From NCBI RefSeq assembly GCF_010550605.1, contig NZ_JAAGNI010000106.1:62001-126000 (forward strand): a DNA stretch of 64,000 nt, in the 5' to 3' direction. The stretch comes from Streptomyces sp. SID9727 (lineage in GTDB: Bacteria; Actinomycetota; Actinomycetes; Streptomycetales; Streptomycetaceae). Positions 20,108 through 31,237 of this stretch are shown in pieces. The translations under genes were made by a program, and so were the position numbers. The first letter of the stretch is position 1. The number at the start of each line of letters is the position of its first letter. Under the pieces are notes generated by a model that searched no databases, was not told where the DNA came from, and saw only the letters and a program-made list of their open reading frames with translations.

Positions 20108-21187
20108 GTGAGCGAGACGAGCCCCAAGCTGCGCGCCGAGCTGGACGGCGTTCCCGCCTATGTTCCGGGCAAACCGGCGTCGGCGGACGGACCGGCCGCC
20201 TTCAAGCTGTCCTCCAACGAGAACCCGTATCCGCCGCTGCCGGGGGTGATGGAGAGTGCGCTCGCAGCCGCTGAGCACTTCAACCGCTACCCGGACATGG
20301 CCTGCACCGGTCTGATGAACGAGCTGGCCGACCGATTCGGTGTGCCCGTGTCGCATCTGGCCACCGGAACCGGTTCGGTCGGTGTGGCCCAGCAGCTGCT
20401 GCAGGCCACCTCGGGCCCGGGCGACGAGGTGATCTACGCCTGGCGATCCTTCGAGGCGTACCCGATCATCACGCAGGTCAGCGGCGCGACCTCGGTCAAG
20501 GTGCCGCTGACCGACGGTTATGTGCACGACCTGGACGCGATGGCGGACGCGATCACCGACCGGACGCGGCTGATCTTCGTCTGCAACCCGAACAACCCGA
20601 CCGGCACCGTCGTGCGCAGGGCCGAGCTGGAACGATTCCTCGACCGGGTGCCCAGCGATGTGCTCGTGGTGCTGGACGAGGCGTACAAGGAGTTCATCCG
20701 GGACACCGAGGTCCCCGACGGTATCGAGATCTACCGGGACCGCCCCAACGTGGCGGTGCTGCGGACGTTCTCCAAGGCGTACGGGCTCGCGGGGCTGCGG
20801 GTCGGCTTCGCGGTGGCCCACGAGCCGGTGGCCGCCGCGCTGCGCAAGACGGCGGTGCCGTTCGGCGTCAGCCAGCTCGCCCAGGACGCGGCGGTGGCCT
20901 CGCTGCGCGCCGAGGACGAGCTGCTCGGCCGGGTCGGCTCGCTGGTGTGTGAGCGGGACCGGGTCTCCGAGGCCCTGGCTCGGCAGGGCTGGACGGTGCC
21001 CGAGTCCCAGGCGAACTTCGTCTGGCTGCGCCTGGGTGAGCGCACCCTGGACTTCGCGGCGGCCTGTGAGAAGGCCGGCGTGGTGGTCCGGCCCTTCGCG
21101 GGTGAGGGTGTGCGCGTGACGATCGGTGAGAGTGAGGCGAACGACCTGTTCCTGAAGGTGACGGAGTCGTTCCGCCAGGAGCTGTAG
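20108..21187 (+). CDS. hisC: histidinol-phosphate aminotransferase (HisC-type class I/II)
   Basis: 359 residues, standard length. PLP aminotransferase fold: NPNNPTGT near 163-170, DEAYKEF near 190, and the Schiff-base lysine in [11 protein letters not shown] near residue 223. Catalyses the PLP-dependent transamination of histidinol phosphate or related aromatic substrates; the annotation of this locus in Streptomyces is hisC, but closely related proteins are also called aromatic amino acid aminotransferase. GTG start follows GAGGAGGA. A strong terminator separates it from cydA, so it is transcriptionally independent. Confidence 0.87.
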   Translation: MSETSPKLRAELDGVPAYVPGKPASADGPAAFKLSSNENPYPPLPGVMESALAAAEHFNRYPDMACTGLMNELADRFGVPVSHLATGTGSVGVAQQLLQATSGPGDEVIYAWRSFEAYPIITQVSGATSVKVPLTDGYVHDLDAMADAITDRTRLIFVCNPNNPTGTVVRRAELERFLDRVPSDVLVVLDEAYKEFIRDTEVPDGIEIYRDRPNVAVLRTFSKAYGLAGLRVGFAVAHEPVAAALRKTAVPFGVSQLAQDAAVASLRAEDELLGRVGSLVCERDRVSEALARQGWTVPESQANFVWLRLGERTLDFAAACEKAGVVVRPFAGEGVRVTIGESEANDLFLKVTESFRQEL

Positions 21188-21206
21188 CCGGCGTCGTCCG
21201 GCAGCA

Positions 21207-21238
21207 GGGCCCCGCATCTCGTGAGAGGTGCGGGGCCC
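21207..21238 (+). terminator. Rho-independent terminator after hisC
   Basis: 14-bp stem (left arm GGGCCCCGCATCTC) with loop GTGA and a single wobble pair, followed by TTTCGT. It lies between hisC and the cydA promoter region. Confidence 0.85.
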
Positions 21239-21326
21239 TTTCGTATGCCCGGCGCGGGGCCGGCGGGTGGCAGGGGGACCCCCGGGCGAAGGCCCCGAAA
21301 GTGTGTGCGCCATAATTGCTTGTGAA

Positions 21327-21342
21327 TGTGAACGCGTTCACA
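21327..21342. promoter_or_regulatory. Rex operator upstream of cydA
   Basis: TGTGAACGCGTTCACA is a perfect 16-bp palindrome matching the Rex operator consensus (TGTGAA-N4-TTCACA). Rex is the NADH/NAD+-responsive repressor shown in S. coelicolor to control cydABCD. Located about 85 bp upstream of the cydA start. Confidence 0.88.
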
Positions 21343-21426
21343 AGCGTGTCCTGCTTCCTCCCGTGATCCCTCGGATTTCACGGACAAATCGCCGCTGCGG
21401 CGGCGGTGACGTAAGGAGAAGACGAC

Positions 21427-22935
21427 GTGGAGCTAGCTCTGGCGCCGGAGACCCTGGCGCGATGGCAGTTCGGTACGACGACCGTCTACCACTTCCTCTT
21501 CGTTCCTCTGACGATCTCTCTCGCGGCGCTCACCGCCGGCCTGCAGACCGCCTGGGTGCGGACGAACAAGGAGAAGTACCTCAGGGCCACCAAGTTCTGG
21601 GGAAAGCTCTTCCTGATCAACATCGCCATGGGTGTCGTCACCGGCATCGTCCAGGAGTTCCAGTTCGGGATGAACTGGTCCGACTACTCGCGGTTCGTCG
21701 GTGACATCTTCGGGGCTCCGCTCGCGTTCGAGGCTCTGATCGCGTTCTTCTTCGAGTCCACCTTCATCGGCCTGTGGATCTTCGGCTGGGACAAGCTGCC
21801 GAAGAAGATCCACCTCGCCTGCATCTGGATGGTGTCCCTCGGCACCATCCTCTCCGCCTACTTCATCCTGGCGGCCAACTCCTGGATGCAGCACCCGGTC
21901 GGCTACCGCATGAACAAGGAACGCGGACGTGCCGAGCTCACCGACTTCTGGCACGTGCTCACGCAGAACACCGCGCTGACCCAGTTCTTCCACACCATCA
22001 CGGCCGCCTTCCTGGTCGGTGGCGCGTTCATGGTCGGTATCGCGGCCTGCCACCTGGCCCGCAAGAAGCACATCCCGGTGATGCGGACCTCGCTGCGGCT
22101 GGGCCTGATCACCGTGGTGATCTCCGGCCTGCTGACCGCCGTCAGCGGTGACCAGCTCGGCAAGGTGATGTTCAAGCAGCAGCCGATGAAGATGGCGGCG
22201 GCCGAGGCGCTGTGGGACGGGCAGAACGCGGCGCCCTTCTCGATCTTCGCCTACGGAGACGTCAGCAAGGGCCACAACTCCGTCGAGGTCTCCGTACCCG
22301 GGGTGCTGTCCTTCCTCGCCGACGACGACTTCCACTCGTACGTGCCCGGCATCAACGACATCAACAAGGCGGAGCAGGAACGCTTCGGCCCCGGTGACTA
22401 CCGGCCCAACATCCCCGTGGCCTTCTGGAGCTTCCGGTGGATGATCGGCTTCGGCATGGCTTCGTTCGGCCTCGGCATTCTCGGCCTGTGGCTCACCCGG
22501 AAGAAGTTCATGCTGCCGGAGGCGATGCGCACGGGCGAGGACGAGGTGCCGCGTCTGGTCCTGTTCAAGACCAAGGCCCTGAGCCCGCGCCTCGCCCGGT
22601 GCTACTGGATCGTCGCCCTGTGGACCCTGCTCTTCCCGCTGATCGCCAACTCCTGGGGCTGGATCTTCACCGAGATGGGGCGGCAGCCCTGGGTGGTCTA
22701 CGGCGTGCTCCGGACCCGTGACGCGGTCTCCCCCGGGGTCTCCCAGGGCGAGGTGCTGACCTCGCTGATCGTCTTCACCGTGCTGTACGCGGTGCTCGCC
22801 GTCATCGAGGTCCGGCTCCTCCTGAAGTACATCAAGGCCGGACCGCCGGAGCTCACGGAGGACGACCTCAACCCGCCCACCCGGATCGGCGGCGACCACG
22901 AAGACGCCGACCGGCCCATGGCCTTCTCCTACTGA
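21427..22935 (+). CDS. cydA: cytochrome bd ubiquinol/menaquinol oxidase subunit I
   Basis: 502 residues with about nine membrane segments. Conserved features: an early axial histidine in TTTVYHFLFVPL near residue 22, FHTITAAFLVGGAF near 188, and the quinol-loop and EMGRQPWVVYG motif near 410. CydA oxidises quinol and carries the haem groups for O2 reduction without proton pumping. GTG start follows AAGGAG. It heads the operon cydA-cydB-cydDC and is controlled by the Rex operator, so expressed when NADH is high and oxygen low. Confidence 0.96.
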   Translation: MELALAPETLARWQFGTTTVYHFLFVPLTISLAALTAGLQTAWVRTNKEKYLRATKFWGKLFLINIAMGVVTGIVQEFQFGMNWSDYSRFVGDIFGAPLAFEALIAFFFESTFIGLWIFGWDKLPKKIHLACIWMVSLGTILSAYFILAANSWMQHPVGYRMNKERGRAELTDFWHVLTQNTALTQFFHTITAAFLVGGAFMVGIAACHLARKKHIPVMRTSLRLGLITVVISGLLTAVSGDQLGKVMFKQQPMKMAAAEALWDGQNAAPFSIFAYGDVSKGHNSVEVSVPGVLSFLADDDFHSYVPGINDINKAEQERFGPGDYRPNIPVAFWSFRWMIGFGMASFGLGILGLWLTRKKFMLPEAMRTGEDEVPRLVLFKTKALSPRLARCYWIVALWTLLFPLIANSWGWIFTEMGRQPWVVYGVLRTRDAVSPGVSQGEVLTSLIVFTVLYAVLAVIEVRLLLKYIKAGPPELTEDDLNPPTRIGGDHEDADRPMAFSY

Positions 22936-22951
22936 GAGCGGGAGCCGAGAA

Positions 22952-23953
<1,002 letters not shown>

Positions 23954-23989
23954 CGCAGTGAGTGCCCTGACCGAGCCGAGCCGCAAGGG

Positions 23990-26900
23990 ATGTTTCACGT
24001 GAAACCGATCGACCCGCGCCTGCTCCGCCACGCCCGCGCCACACGCCTGTTCATGGTGGCCGTGGTGGTTCTCGGCCTGGCCGGGGCGGCGCTGGTCATC
24101 GCCCAGGCCATGCTCATCGCCGACATCGTGGTGGGCGGGTTCGAGGAAGGGCTCTCGGCGGCCGGGCTGCGCACTCCGCTCCTGCTGCTCGCGGCGGTCG
24201 CGCTCGGGCGGGCCCTGGTCGCCTGGCTCACCGAGCTGGCCGCCCACCGGGCCGGTGCGGCCGTCAAGTCCGAACTGCGCCGACGGCTGCTCGACCGGGC
24301 CGCGGAGCTGGGGCCGGACTGGCTGAGCGGGCAGCGCACCGGCTCGCTGGTGACGCTGGCCACCCGGGGGATCGACGCGCTGGACGACTACTTCGCCCGG
24401 TATCTGCCGCAGTTGGGTCTCGCGGTGGTCGTGCCGGCGGCCGTGCTGGCCAGGGTCGTGACCGAGGACTGGGTATCCGCGGCGATCATCGTGGTCACGC
24501 TGCCGCTCATCCCGCTCTTCATGATCCTGATCGGCTGGGCGACCCAGTCGCGCATGGACCGTCAGTGGCGGCTGCTTTCCCGGCTCTCCGGTCACTTCCT
24601 CGATGTGGTGGCGGGACTGCCGACGCTGAAGGTGTTCGGCCGGGCGAAGGCACAGGCCGAATCCATCCGCAGGATCACTGCGCAGTACCGCCAGGCAACT
24701 CTGCGCACTCTGAGGATCGCCTTCCTGTCGTCCTTCGCCCTCGAACTCCTCGCCACCCTCTCAGTGGCCCTCGTCGCGGTCACCATCGGCATGCGGCTCG
24801 TGCACGGTGAACTCGACCTGTACACCGGTCTGCTGGTTCTGATCCTCGCGCCCGAGGCGTACCTGCCCATCCGACAGGTGGGGGCGCAGTTCCACGCGGC
24901 CGCCGAGGGCCTTTCGGCGGCTGAGGAGGTCTTCGGGGTCCTGGAGACGGAACCCCGCCCGAGCGGTACGGGGGAGGTACCCGGATCGCTGCGACTGGAG
25001 CTGGAGGGGGTGACGGTACGGCACGAGGGGCGGTCCGAGCCCTCGCTCGCCGCCACCTGGCTCACCGTCGAGGAAGGGGAGACGGTCGCCCTGGTCGGCC
25101 CGAGCGGTGTGGGCAAGTCCACGCTGCTGAACGTGGTGCTGGGCTTCACGGCCCCCGACGAGGGCCGGGTACGGGTCGGCTCCACCGATCTGGCGGACGT
25201 CTCCCTCGAACGCTGGCGGGAGCGCATCGCCTGGGTGCCGCAGCGCCCCCATCTCTTCGCCGGCACCATCGCGGAGAACGTGAGGCTCGCCCGGCCCGCC
25301 GCCGACGACAGCGCGGTGACGGCGGCGCTGCGTGACGCGGGGGCGTACGAGTTCGTGCGAGGGCTCCCGGACGGCGATCGCACGGTACTCGGAGAGGACG
25401 GGGCCGGTCTCTCCGCGGGCCAGCGGCAGCGGATCGCGCTCGCCCGGGCCTTCCTCGCCGACCGCCCGGTGCTGCTGCTCGACGAGCCGACCGCGAGCCT
25501 GGACAGCGAGACGGAAGCGGGGATCGTCGAGGCCGTACGGAGGCTGGCCGCGGGCCGGACCGTTCTGCTGGTGGTGCACCGGCCGGCGCTGCTGCCGGTC
25601 GCGGACCGGGTGGTGACACTGACGTCGTCGGCCGCCGTGACCCGGGAATCCCCTGGCGCGCTGCCCAGGGCGTCCAGTTCCGCGAGCGTGCCCGGCGACA
25701 TCCTGCCGACCGAGCCGGCGTCCACGGACGAAGCGCCCGGGGAGACCACGTCATCGCGCCGGCACGTGCTGACCCGGATCCGGGACGCCGCGGGCGCCCA
25801 ACGTGCCCGGTTCGGGCTCGCCCTGCTGCTGGGAAGCCTCGCCCTGGGATCCGCCGTCGGGCTCATGGCGGTCTCCGGCTGGCTCATCTCCCGGGCGTCC
25901 GAGCAGCCCCCCGTCCTCTATCTGATGGTCGCGGTGACGGCCACCCGTGCCTTCGGCATCGGCCGGGCGGTCTTCCGTTACGCCGAGCGCCTCGTCTCGC
26001 ACGACGCGGTCCTGCGGATGCTCGCCGAACTGCGCGTCGCCGTGTACCGCAGTCTGGAGCGCATCGCTCCGGGCGGACTGCGCGGCGCCCGGCGCGGGGA
26101 TCTGCTCTCGCGGCTGGTCGCGGACGTGGACGCGCTCCAGGACTACTGGCTGCGGTGGCTGCTGCCTGTCGGTACCGCCGTCCTCGTGGGCGCCGCGACC
26201 GTCGGCTTCACCGGCTGGCTGCTTCCCCAGGCGGGCCTGGTCCTGGCCGTGGGGTTGCTACTGGCGGGCGCCGGGGTCCCGCTCGTCAGCGCTGCCTGCG
26301 CCCGCCGCGCGGAACGCCGACTGGCCCCCGCCCGCGCCGATCTGGCCACCCGGATCACCGATCTGCTGGGCGGGACGGCCGAGCTGACCGTGGCGGGCGC
26401 CCTGTCGGGGCGCGCGGCCCGTACCCGTGCGGCCGATGCGGCCCTCACCCGGATCGCGTCGCGTGCGGCGACGGCGACCGCGCTCGGGAGCGGCCTCACC
26501 GCTCTGATCGCCGGCCTCACCGTGGTGGCCGCCGCGCTGGTGGCCCTCCCGGCGGTGGCGGACGGGCGGCTCGCCGGTGTGGAACTCGCCGTCGTCGTCC
26601 TCACCCCACTGGCCGCCTTCGAGGCCGTGACCGGTCTCCCCCTCGCCGCCCAGTACCGGCAGCGGGTCAGCCGGAGCGCGGAGCGCGTGTACGAGGTGCT
26701 GGACGCCCCCGTGCCCGTGCGGGAGCCCGAAGCGCCGGCCGCGACGCCGGCGAGCCCGTTCCCGCTGGAGGTGCGCGGGCTGTCGGCCCGGTACGCGGAC
26801 GCAACCGACGACGCGCTCGCCTCCGTGGACCTCACGCTGGAGGCGGGCCGCCGGATCGCCGTCGTAGGGCCCTCGGGGTCCGGCAAGACCACGCTGGCCC

Positions 26901-27523
26901 AGGTGCTGCTGCGCTTCCTGGACGCGCGGACGGGTACCTACCGGGTCGGCGGCGTGGACGCCTCGACGCTGGACGGTGACACCGTGCGGAGGCTCGTCGG
27001 GCTGTGCGCCCAGGACGCCCATGTCTTCGACAGCACGCTGCGGGAGAACCTGCGGCTCGCCCGTCCCGCCGCGACCGAGCCCCAACTGCGCGACGCCCTG
27101 GCCCGGGCCCGCCTGCTCGACTGGGCGGACGCGCTGCCAGACGGGCTGGACACCCTCGTCGGGGAGCACGGCGCCCGCCTCTCCGGGGGCCAGCGCCAAC
27201 GGCTCGCCCTGGCCCGGGCCCTGCTCGCGGACTTCCCCGTCCTCGTGCTGGACGAGCCGGCCGAGCACCTGGACCTGCCGACCGCGGACGCCCTGACGGC
27301 GGACCTGCTGACGGCGACCCTGGGACGTGCGACGGTTCTGATCACGCACCGGCTCGCCGGTCTCGTAGCCGTGGACGAGGTGGTGGTCCTCGAGGAGGGC
27401 TCGATCGTGCAGCGGGGTCCGTACGACGTACTGGCCTCGGTCGACGGGCCGCTCCGCCGGATGCTGGCGCGGGAGCGGGAGAGCATCGGGCGGCCGGAAG
27501 GAGCCGTGGGGGCGCGCTCGTAG
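23990..27523 (+). CDS. cydDC: fused CydD-CydC ABC exporter for bd oxidase assembly
   Basis: 1177 residues: two complete TMD-NBD half transporters in one chain, as is usual in Streptomyces (often annotated cydCD). NBD1 has Walker A GPSGVGKST near 370 and signature LSAGQRQR near 473; NBD2 has Walker A GPSGSGKTT near 959 and signature LSGGQRQR near 1063. In E. coli separate CydD and CydC export glutathione/cysteine and are required for cytochrome bd assembly. The start codon lies one base before a perfect parS, so the N-terminal residues MFHVKP are encoded by the ParB site itself. Confidence 0.95.
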   Translation: MFHVKPIDPRLLRHARATRLFMVAVVVLGLAGAALVIAQAMLIADIVVGGFEEGLSAAGLRTPLLLLAAVALGRALVAWLTELAAHRAGAAVKSELRRRLLDRAAELGPDWLSGQRTGSLVTLATRGIDALDDYFARYLPQLGLAVVVPAAVLARVVTEDWVSAAIIVVTLPLIPLFMILIGWATQSRMDRQWRLLSRLSGHFLDVVAGLPTLKVFGRAKAQAESIRRITAQYRQATLRTLRIAFLSSFALELLATLSVALVAVTIGMRLVHGELDLYTGLLVLILAPEAYLPIRQVGAQFHAAAEGLSAAEEVFGVLETEPRPSGTGEVPGSLRLELEGVTVRHEGRSEPSLAATWLTVEEGETVALVGPSGVGKSTLLNVVLGFTAPDEGRVRVGSTDLADVSLERWRERIAWVPQRPHLFAGTIAENVRLARPAADDSAVTAALRDAGAYEFVRGLPDGDRTVLGEDGAGLSAGQRQRIALARAFLADRPVLLLDEPTASLDSETEAGIVEAVRRLAAGRTVLLVVHRPALLPVADRVVTLTSSAAVTRESPGALPRASSSASVPGDILPTEPASTDEAPGETTSSRRHVLTRIRDAAGAQRARFGLALLLGSLALGSAVGLMAVSGWLISRASEQPPVLYLMVAVTATRAFGIGRAVFRYAERLVSHDAVLRMLAELRVAVYRSLERIAPGGLRGARRGDLLSRLVADVDALQDYWLRWLLPVGTAVLVGAATVGFTGWLLPQAGLVLAVGLLLAGAGVPLVSAACARRAERRLAPARADLATRITDLLGGTAELTVAGALSGRAARTRAADAALTRIASRAATATALGSGLTALIAGLTVVAAALVALPAVADGRLAGVELAVVVLTPLAAFEAVTGLPLAAQYRQRVSRSAERVYEVLDAPVPVREPEAPAATPASPFPLEVRGLSARYADATDDALASVDLTLEAGRRIAVVGPSGSGKTTLAQVLLRFLDARTGTYRVGGVDASTLDGDTVRRLVGLCAQDAHVFDSTLRENLRLARPAATEPQLRDALARARLLDWADALPDGLDTLVGEHGARLSGGQRQRLALARALLADFPVLVLDEPAEHLDLPTADALTADLLTATLGRATVLITHRLAGLVAVDEVVVLEEGSIVQRGPYDVLASVDGPLRRMLARERESIGRPEGAVGARS
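23992..24005. other. parS site overlapping the start of cydDC
   Basis: Perfect GTTTCACGTGAAAC, beginning at the third base of the ATG start codon of cydDC. This constrains codons 1-6. A ParB spread over this site could in principle affect translation initiation region transcription; not established. Confidence 0.85.
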
Positions 27524-27611
27524 GCTCTGCCCCGCTGCTGCACCTGCCTTCCGGTCGGAGCGCAACCGCTTCCGACTTTCCAGGTCAAATATGACTAATT
27601 AGGCTCACGGT

Positions 27612-29288
27612 ATGTCTGAGGAGGAACCGGCCAGGAGCCTGCAGGGCCTGTCCACCGAGCTCACCGCCCAGGTGCCGCGCCTGCTGGAAGCCATGCGCTC
27701 CGTGGGGACCGGCCTCGAACTGCATTCCACGCTCGACCGGATCTGCGAGACGGCGGCGGAGCTGGCCCACGCCCGCTATGCCGCGATCGGAGTCGTCAAC
27801 GACGAGGGTGAGGGGCTCTCCGACTTCGTCACCTATGGAGTTCCCGACCCGGTGGCGCACGAGATCGGCCGACGGCCCGACGGGCACCGGGGGCTGCTCG
27901 GCGCCCTCATCCACGACCCCCGTCCACTGCGCCTCGCGGATCTGACCACCGATCCGAGGTTCGCCGGATTTCCGCCCGGCCATCCGCTCATGCGCACGTT
28001 TCTCGGCGTTCCGATCAGGGTCCAGGGCGAGATCTTCGGCAATCTGTATCTCGCCGAGAAGGACGGCGGCGGCGAATTCAGCGACTACGACCTGCACCTG
28101 GTGCGGGTCCTCGCGACGGAGGCCGGGATCGCCATCGGCAACGCGCGGCTGTACGAGGCGGCCCGGCAGCGCGAGCGGTGGATCGACGGCTCGGTCGCCG
28201 TGACGACCGCGCTGCTCTCCGGCAGCGACGCCGACGAGGCGCTCACGGTCGTCGCGGAGCAGGCCCGCCGTCTCGCGGGTGCCGCGGCCGGCATCGTGCT
28301 GTTGCCGGCCGAGGGTGGCGGCCTGGAGATCGTCGCCGTCTCGGCGGATGACCCGGCCGACTCGCTCGGGGTGATCGTTCCGGCCCAGAGCCCCGTGGTG
28401 GCCATGCTCCTGAGCGGCGAGGCGGTTTTCGTGGACGACTCGGCCACCGACACCCGGCTGATCACCAGGCTGGCGGATCCGTTCGGTCCGAGCATGCTGC
28501 TGCCCCTGCGCAGCGGGGGCCGGGTGCTGGGCGCGCTGGCGATGCCCCGGGCCAGGGGTGACCGGTCCTTCACGGAGACGGAGCGGACGCTGGCCACCCA
28601 GTTCGCCTCGCAGGCCGCGCTGGCTCTGATGATGGCCGACGCCCAGCGCGACCGGGAACGCCTCGCGGTCTACGAGGACCGCGACCGGATCGCCCGCGAC
28701 CTGCACGATCTGGTCATCCAGCGGCTGTTCGCGACCGGGATGATGCTGGAGAGCGCGCAGCGGCGGTCGGACGTGCCGGAGGTGCAGACCGGGGTCGGCC
28801 GGGCGGTGGACGAGCTGGACGTGACCATCCAGGAGATCCGGACCGCGATCTTCGCGCTCCAGCAGGAACCGGCGGAGGCGCCGTCCGGGCTGCGCACCCG
28901 GGTCCTGCGCGAGATCAACATGGCCGCCGTGCCCCTGGGTTTCAAGCCGTCCCACCGCTTCGTCGGGGCGGTCGACTCCCTGGTCGGCGAGCTGACGGCC
29001 AAGAACCTGATCGCGGCGCTGCGGGAGGCGCTGTCCAATGCCTTCCGGCACGCCGCCGCGGCGCGCATCGAGGTGGTCGTGGACGCGACCGTCACGCTGG
29101 ACGACGGGCGGAACGCGGTGCGGCTCTCGGTTGCCGACGACGGGGTGGGCATGCCGGAGGGCGGACGCCGCAGCGGTCTGCGGAACCTGGCCCGCCGGGC
29201 GGAGTCGCTGGGCGGGGCGAGCTGGTTCGAGCAGGGGATCGGGGAGGACGGCGGCGGTACGACGGTGGTGTGGCAGGCACCGCTGTGA
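27612..29288 (+). CDS. GAF-GAF sensor histidine kinase (DevS/DosT-like)
   Basis: 558 residues, no membrane segments. GAF-A near 38-180 (GVPI and FGNLYLAEK motifs), GAF-B near 195-340, then HisKA_3 with the phosphoacceptor in RDLHDLVIQRLFATGM near 363-378 and a HATPase_c domain with GVGMPEGGRRSGLRNL. This is the architecture of DevS/DosT haem sensors. In GAF-A the string PPGHPLMRTFLGVP holds His124, which could correspond to the haem-binding histidine. No response regulator is adjacent, so it is an orphan kinase. It follows cydDC by 88 bp. Confidence 0.88.
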   Translation: MSEEEPARSLQGLSTELTAQVPRLLEAMRSVGTGLELHSTLDRICETAAELAHARYAAIGVVNDEGEGLSDFVTYGVPDPVAHEIGRRPDGHRGLLGALIHDPRPLRLADLTTDPRFAGFPPGHPLMRTFLGVPIRVQGEIFGNLYLAEKDGGGEFSDYDLHLVRVLATEAGIAIGNARLYEAARQRERWIDGSVAVTTALLSGSDADEALTVVAEQARRLAGAAAGIVLLPAEGGGLEIVAVSADDPADSLGVIVPAQSPVVAMLLSGEAVFVDDSATDTRLITRLADPFGPSMLLPLRSGGRVLGALAMPRARGDRSFTETERTLATQFASQAALALMMADAQRDRERLAVYEDRDRIARDLHDLVIQRLFATGMMLESAQRRSDVPEVQTGVGRAVDELDVTIQEIRTAIFALQQEPAEAPSGLRTRVLREINMAAVPLGFKPSHRFVGAVDSLVGELTAKNLIAALREALSNAFRHAAAARIEVVVDATVTLDDGRNAVRLSVADDGVGMPEGGRRSGLRNLARRAESLGGASWFEQGIGEDGGGTTVVWQAPL

Positions 29289-29314
29289 GCAATGCCGCGC
29301 GGCTTGAGGGGCGG

Positions 29315-29357
29315 GCTGAGCCCAGGGGGCCCGGGCCGCGGGCCCCCTGGGCTCAGC
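29315..29357. terminator. bidirectional terminator between histidine kinase and HAD genes
   Basis: Long near-perfect inverted repeat with arms starting GCTGAGCCCAGGGGG and ending in the complement CCCCCTGGGCTCAGC, between convergent genes. The right arm overlaps the HAD stop codon. Confidence 0.8.
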
Positions 29358-30237
29358 GTCCCGCCAGGCTTCCCGCTCGTTCGGCGAGGATGCGCTCGAT
29401 GACCACGGCCACGCCGTCCTCGTTGTTGGTGACCGTGCGGCCGGACGCGGCGGCGAGGGCGGCCGGGTGGGCGTTGCCCATGGCGTACGAGGTGCCGGCC
29501 CAGCTCAGCATCTCCACGTCGTTGGGCATGTCACCGAAGGCGACGACCTCGGCGGCCGCGATGCCGCGCTCGGCGCAGCACAGTTCGAGGGTGCTGGCCT
29601 TGGAGACGCCCGGCCCACTGATCTCGATGAGTGCGGTGGGGCTGGACCGGGTGAAGGTGGCCCGCTCCCCGGCGGCCGCCCGGGCCAGCGCCAGGAACTC
29701 GTCCGGGTCCAGCTCGCCGTGCTTGGCGAGCAGCTTCAGCACGGGCACGCCCTCGCCCGGGACCTCCTCGTGCAGCAGCTTCTCCGCGACCGCGATGGTG
29801 GCACCCGGGTCGAGGTGGAAGGGCGGATAGGCGGGCTCGTAGTGGATACCGGTGGCCAGCTCGACGGCGAAGGACGTGCCGGGTGCGGCGGCGCGCAGCG
29901 TGTGGACGACGTCCAGGGCCGTCTCGCGCTCAAGGCCCCGCACCTGCAGCAGCCGTCCACCGGCGTGCAGATCGGCGACGGCGGCGCCGTTGGCGCAGAT
30001 CGCCAGACCGTGTCCGTGGACGTGGTCACTGACGACGTCCATCCAGCGGGCGGGGCGGCCGGTGACGAAGAAGACCTCGACGCCCGCTTCCTCGGCGGCG
30101 GCGAGCGCCCGGATTGTGCGGTCCGAGACGGTCTTGTCGTCGCGGAGAAGAGTGCCGTCCAGGTCCGTGGCGATCAGCCGGGGAGCGACAGGCGCGGACT
30201 GCTCGATAACGGTGGTCACCCGTACATTCTCGCGCAT
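29353..30237 (-). CDS. Cof-type HAD-IIB family phosphatase
   Basis: 294 residues from the ATG giving MRENVRVTTV. The HAD nucleophile motif is TDLDGTLL near 24-31 (D26, D28), and motif III/IV is [12 protein letters not shown] near 243. The cap is of the Cof (C2B) type. These enzymes dephosphorylate sugar phosphates or nucleotides; the substrate cannot be assigned. A GTG codon six codons in is an alternative start. The paralogue near serS shares the same motifs. Divergent from the DUF72 gene. Confidence 0.87.
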   Translation of the reverse strand: MRENVRVTTVIEQSAPVAPRLIATDLDGTLLRDDKTVSDRTIRALAAAEEAGVEVFFVTGRPARWMDVVSDHVHGHGLAICANGAAVADLHAGGRLLQVRGLERETALDVVHTLRAAAPGTSFAVELATGIHYEPAYPPFHLDPGATIAVAEKLLHEEVPGEGVPVLKLLAKHGELDPDEFLALARAAAGERATFTRSSPTALIEISGPGVSKASTLELCCAERGIAAAEVVAFGDMPNDVEMLSWAGTSYAMGNAHPAALAAASGRTVTNNEDGVAVVIERILAERAGSLAGR

Positions 30238-30361
30238 GAAAGCGCACGGGCGTGCGGGGGGTCGCACATTTGAGAGCCGCAGCTCTGACCTCCGAACATA
30301 CCCCCGGCATATGTCCGTGTCGCCCCGGAGTCGTGAGGAGTAGACGGGGAACACGGGCGGG

Positions 30362-31228
30362 ATGGGAGAGATCCGGGTCGGCACCTGCTCATGGACGGAC
30401 AAGGCCCTGTTGGCCAGCGGCTGGTACCCGCGGGGCAGCCGCGACGCGGAGGGCCGGCTGCGGCACTACGCCGCGCGGTTCCCGGTGGCCGAGGTGGACT
30501 CCACGTATTACGGGCTGCCCAGCATCCGCAACAGCCGCTTGTGGACCGACCGCACCCCGGACGGCTTCCGGTTCGACGTGAAGGCGTTCTCCCTGCTGAC
30601 CGGGCACCCCACCCGGCCGGAGGCGCTTCCGCCCGACCTGCGCCCGGCCTTCGCGCGAGGGCGGGCGGGTGCCGACCCCGGACTGCTGGACGAGGTGTGG
30701 CAGCGGTACAGCGCCGCGCTCGAACCGCTGCGGGCGTCCGGCCGGCTGGCCACGCTGGTCTTCCAGTTCCCCGCCCGGCTCGTACCGGGGAGACCGGCGG
30801 AGGAGTTCCTCCGGCGGTGCCGGGCGCGTGCGGCGGGATGGCCGGTGGCGGTGGAGTTCCGGCATCCGGGCTGGTGGCACGGGGACCGGGCGGATGAGAC
30901 GGCTGCCCTGCTGACGGATCTGGACGCGGCTGCCGTGGCCGTGGACATGGTCCAGACGCTGCCGTCCTCCGTGCCTCCCGTCGTACGGGTCACCCACCCG
31001 CGGTTCGCCCTCGTGCGCCTGCACGGTCGCAGCAGCGCGTGGGGAACGGGGACCAAGGAGGAGAGGTTCCGTCACACGTACACGACCGAAGAGCTCTCCG
31101 AGTGGGTACCGCGGGTCCGCGAGATGGCCGCGCAGGCGCACGAGGTCCATGTGCTCTTCAACAACTGCTGCGGCGACGCCGCCGTCCGCGCCGCGCACGC
31201 GATGCGGCACCTCCTCGACCTTTCCTAG
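30362..31228 (+). CDS. DUF72 domain protein (YecE-like)
   Basis: 288 residues of the DUF72 (YecE) family. Recognised from VGTCSWTDKALL near 6-17, YAARFPVAEVDSTYYGLP near 37-54, the internal segment LVFQFPARLVPG, and the C-terminal FNNCCGDAA near 265. TIM-barrel-like fold, soluble. The biochemical role of DUF72 proteins is not established. ATG start; the upstream region also holds the divergent HAD promoter. Just downstream begins a disturbed region with oxidoreductase fragments. Confidence 0.87.
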   Translation: MGEIRVGTCSWTDKALLASGWYPRGSRDAEGRLRHYAARFPVAEVDSTYYGLPSIRNSRLWTDRTPDGFRFDVKAFSLLTGHPTRPEALPPDLRPAFARGRAGADPGLLDEVWQRYSAALEPLRASGRLATLVFQFPARLVPGRPAEEFLRRCRARAAGWPVAVEFRHPGWWHGDRADETAALLTDLDAAAVAVDMVQTLPSSVPPVVRVTHPRFALVRLHGRSSAWGTGTKEERFRHTYTTEELSEWVPRVREMAAQAHEVHVLFNNCCGDAAVRAAHAMRHLLDLS

Positions 31229-31237
31229 GGCCGCCCC

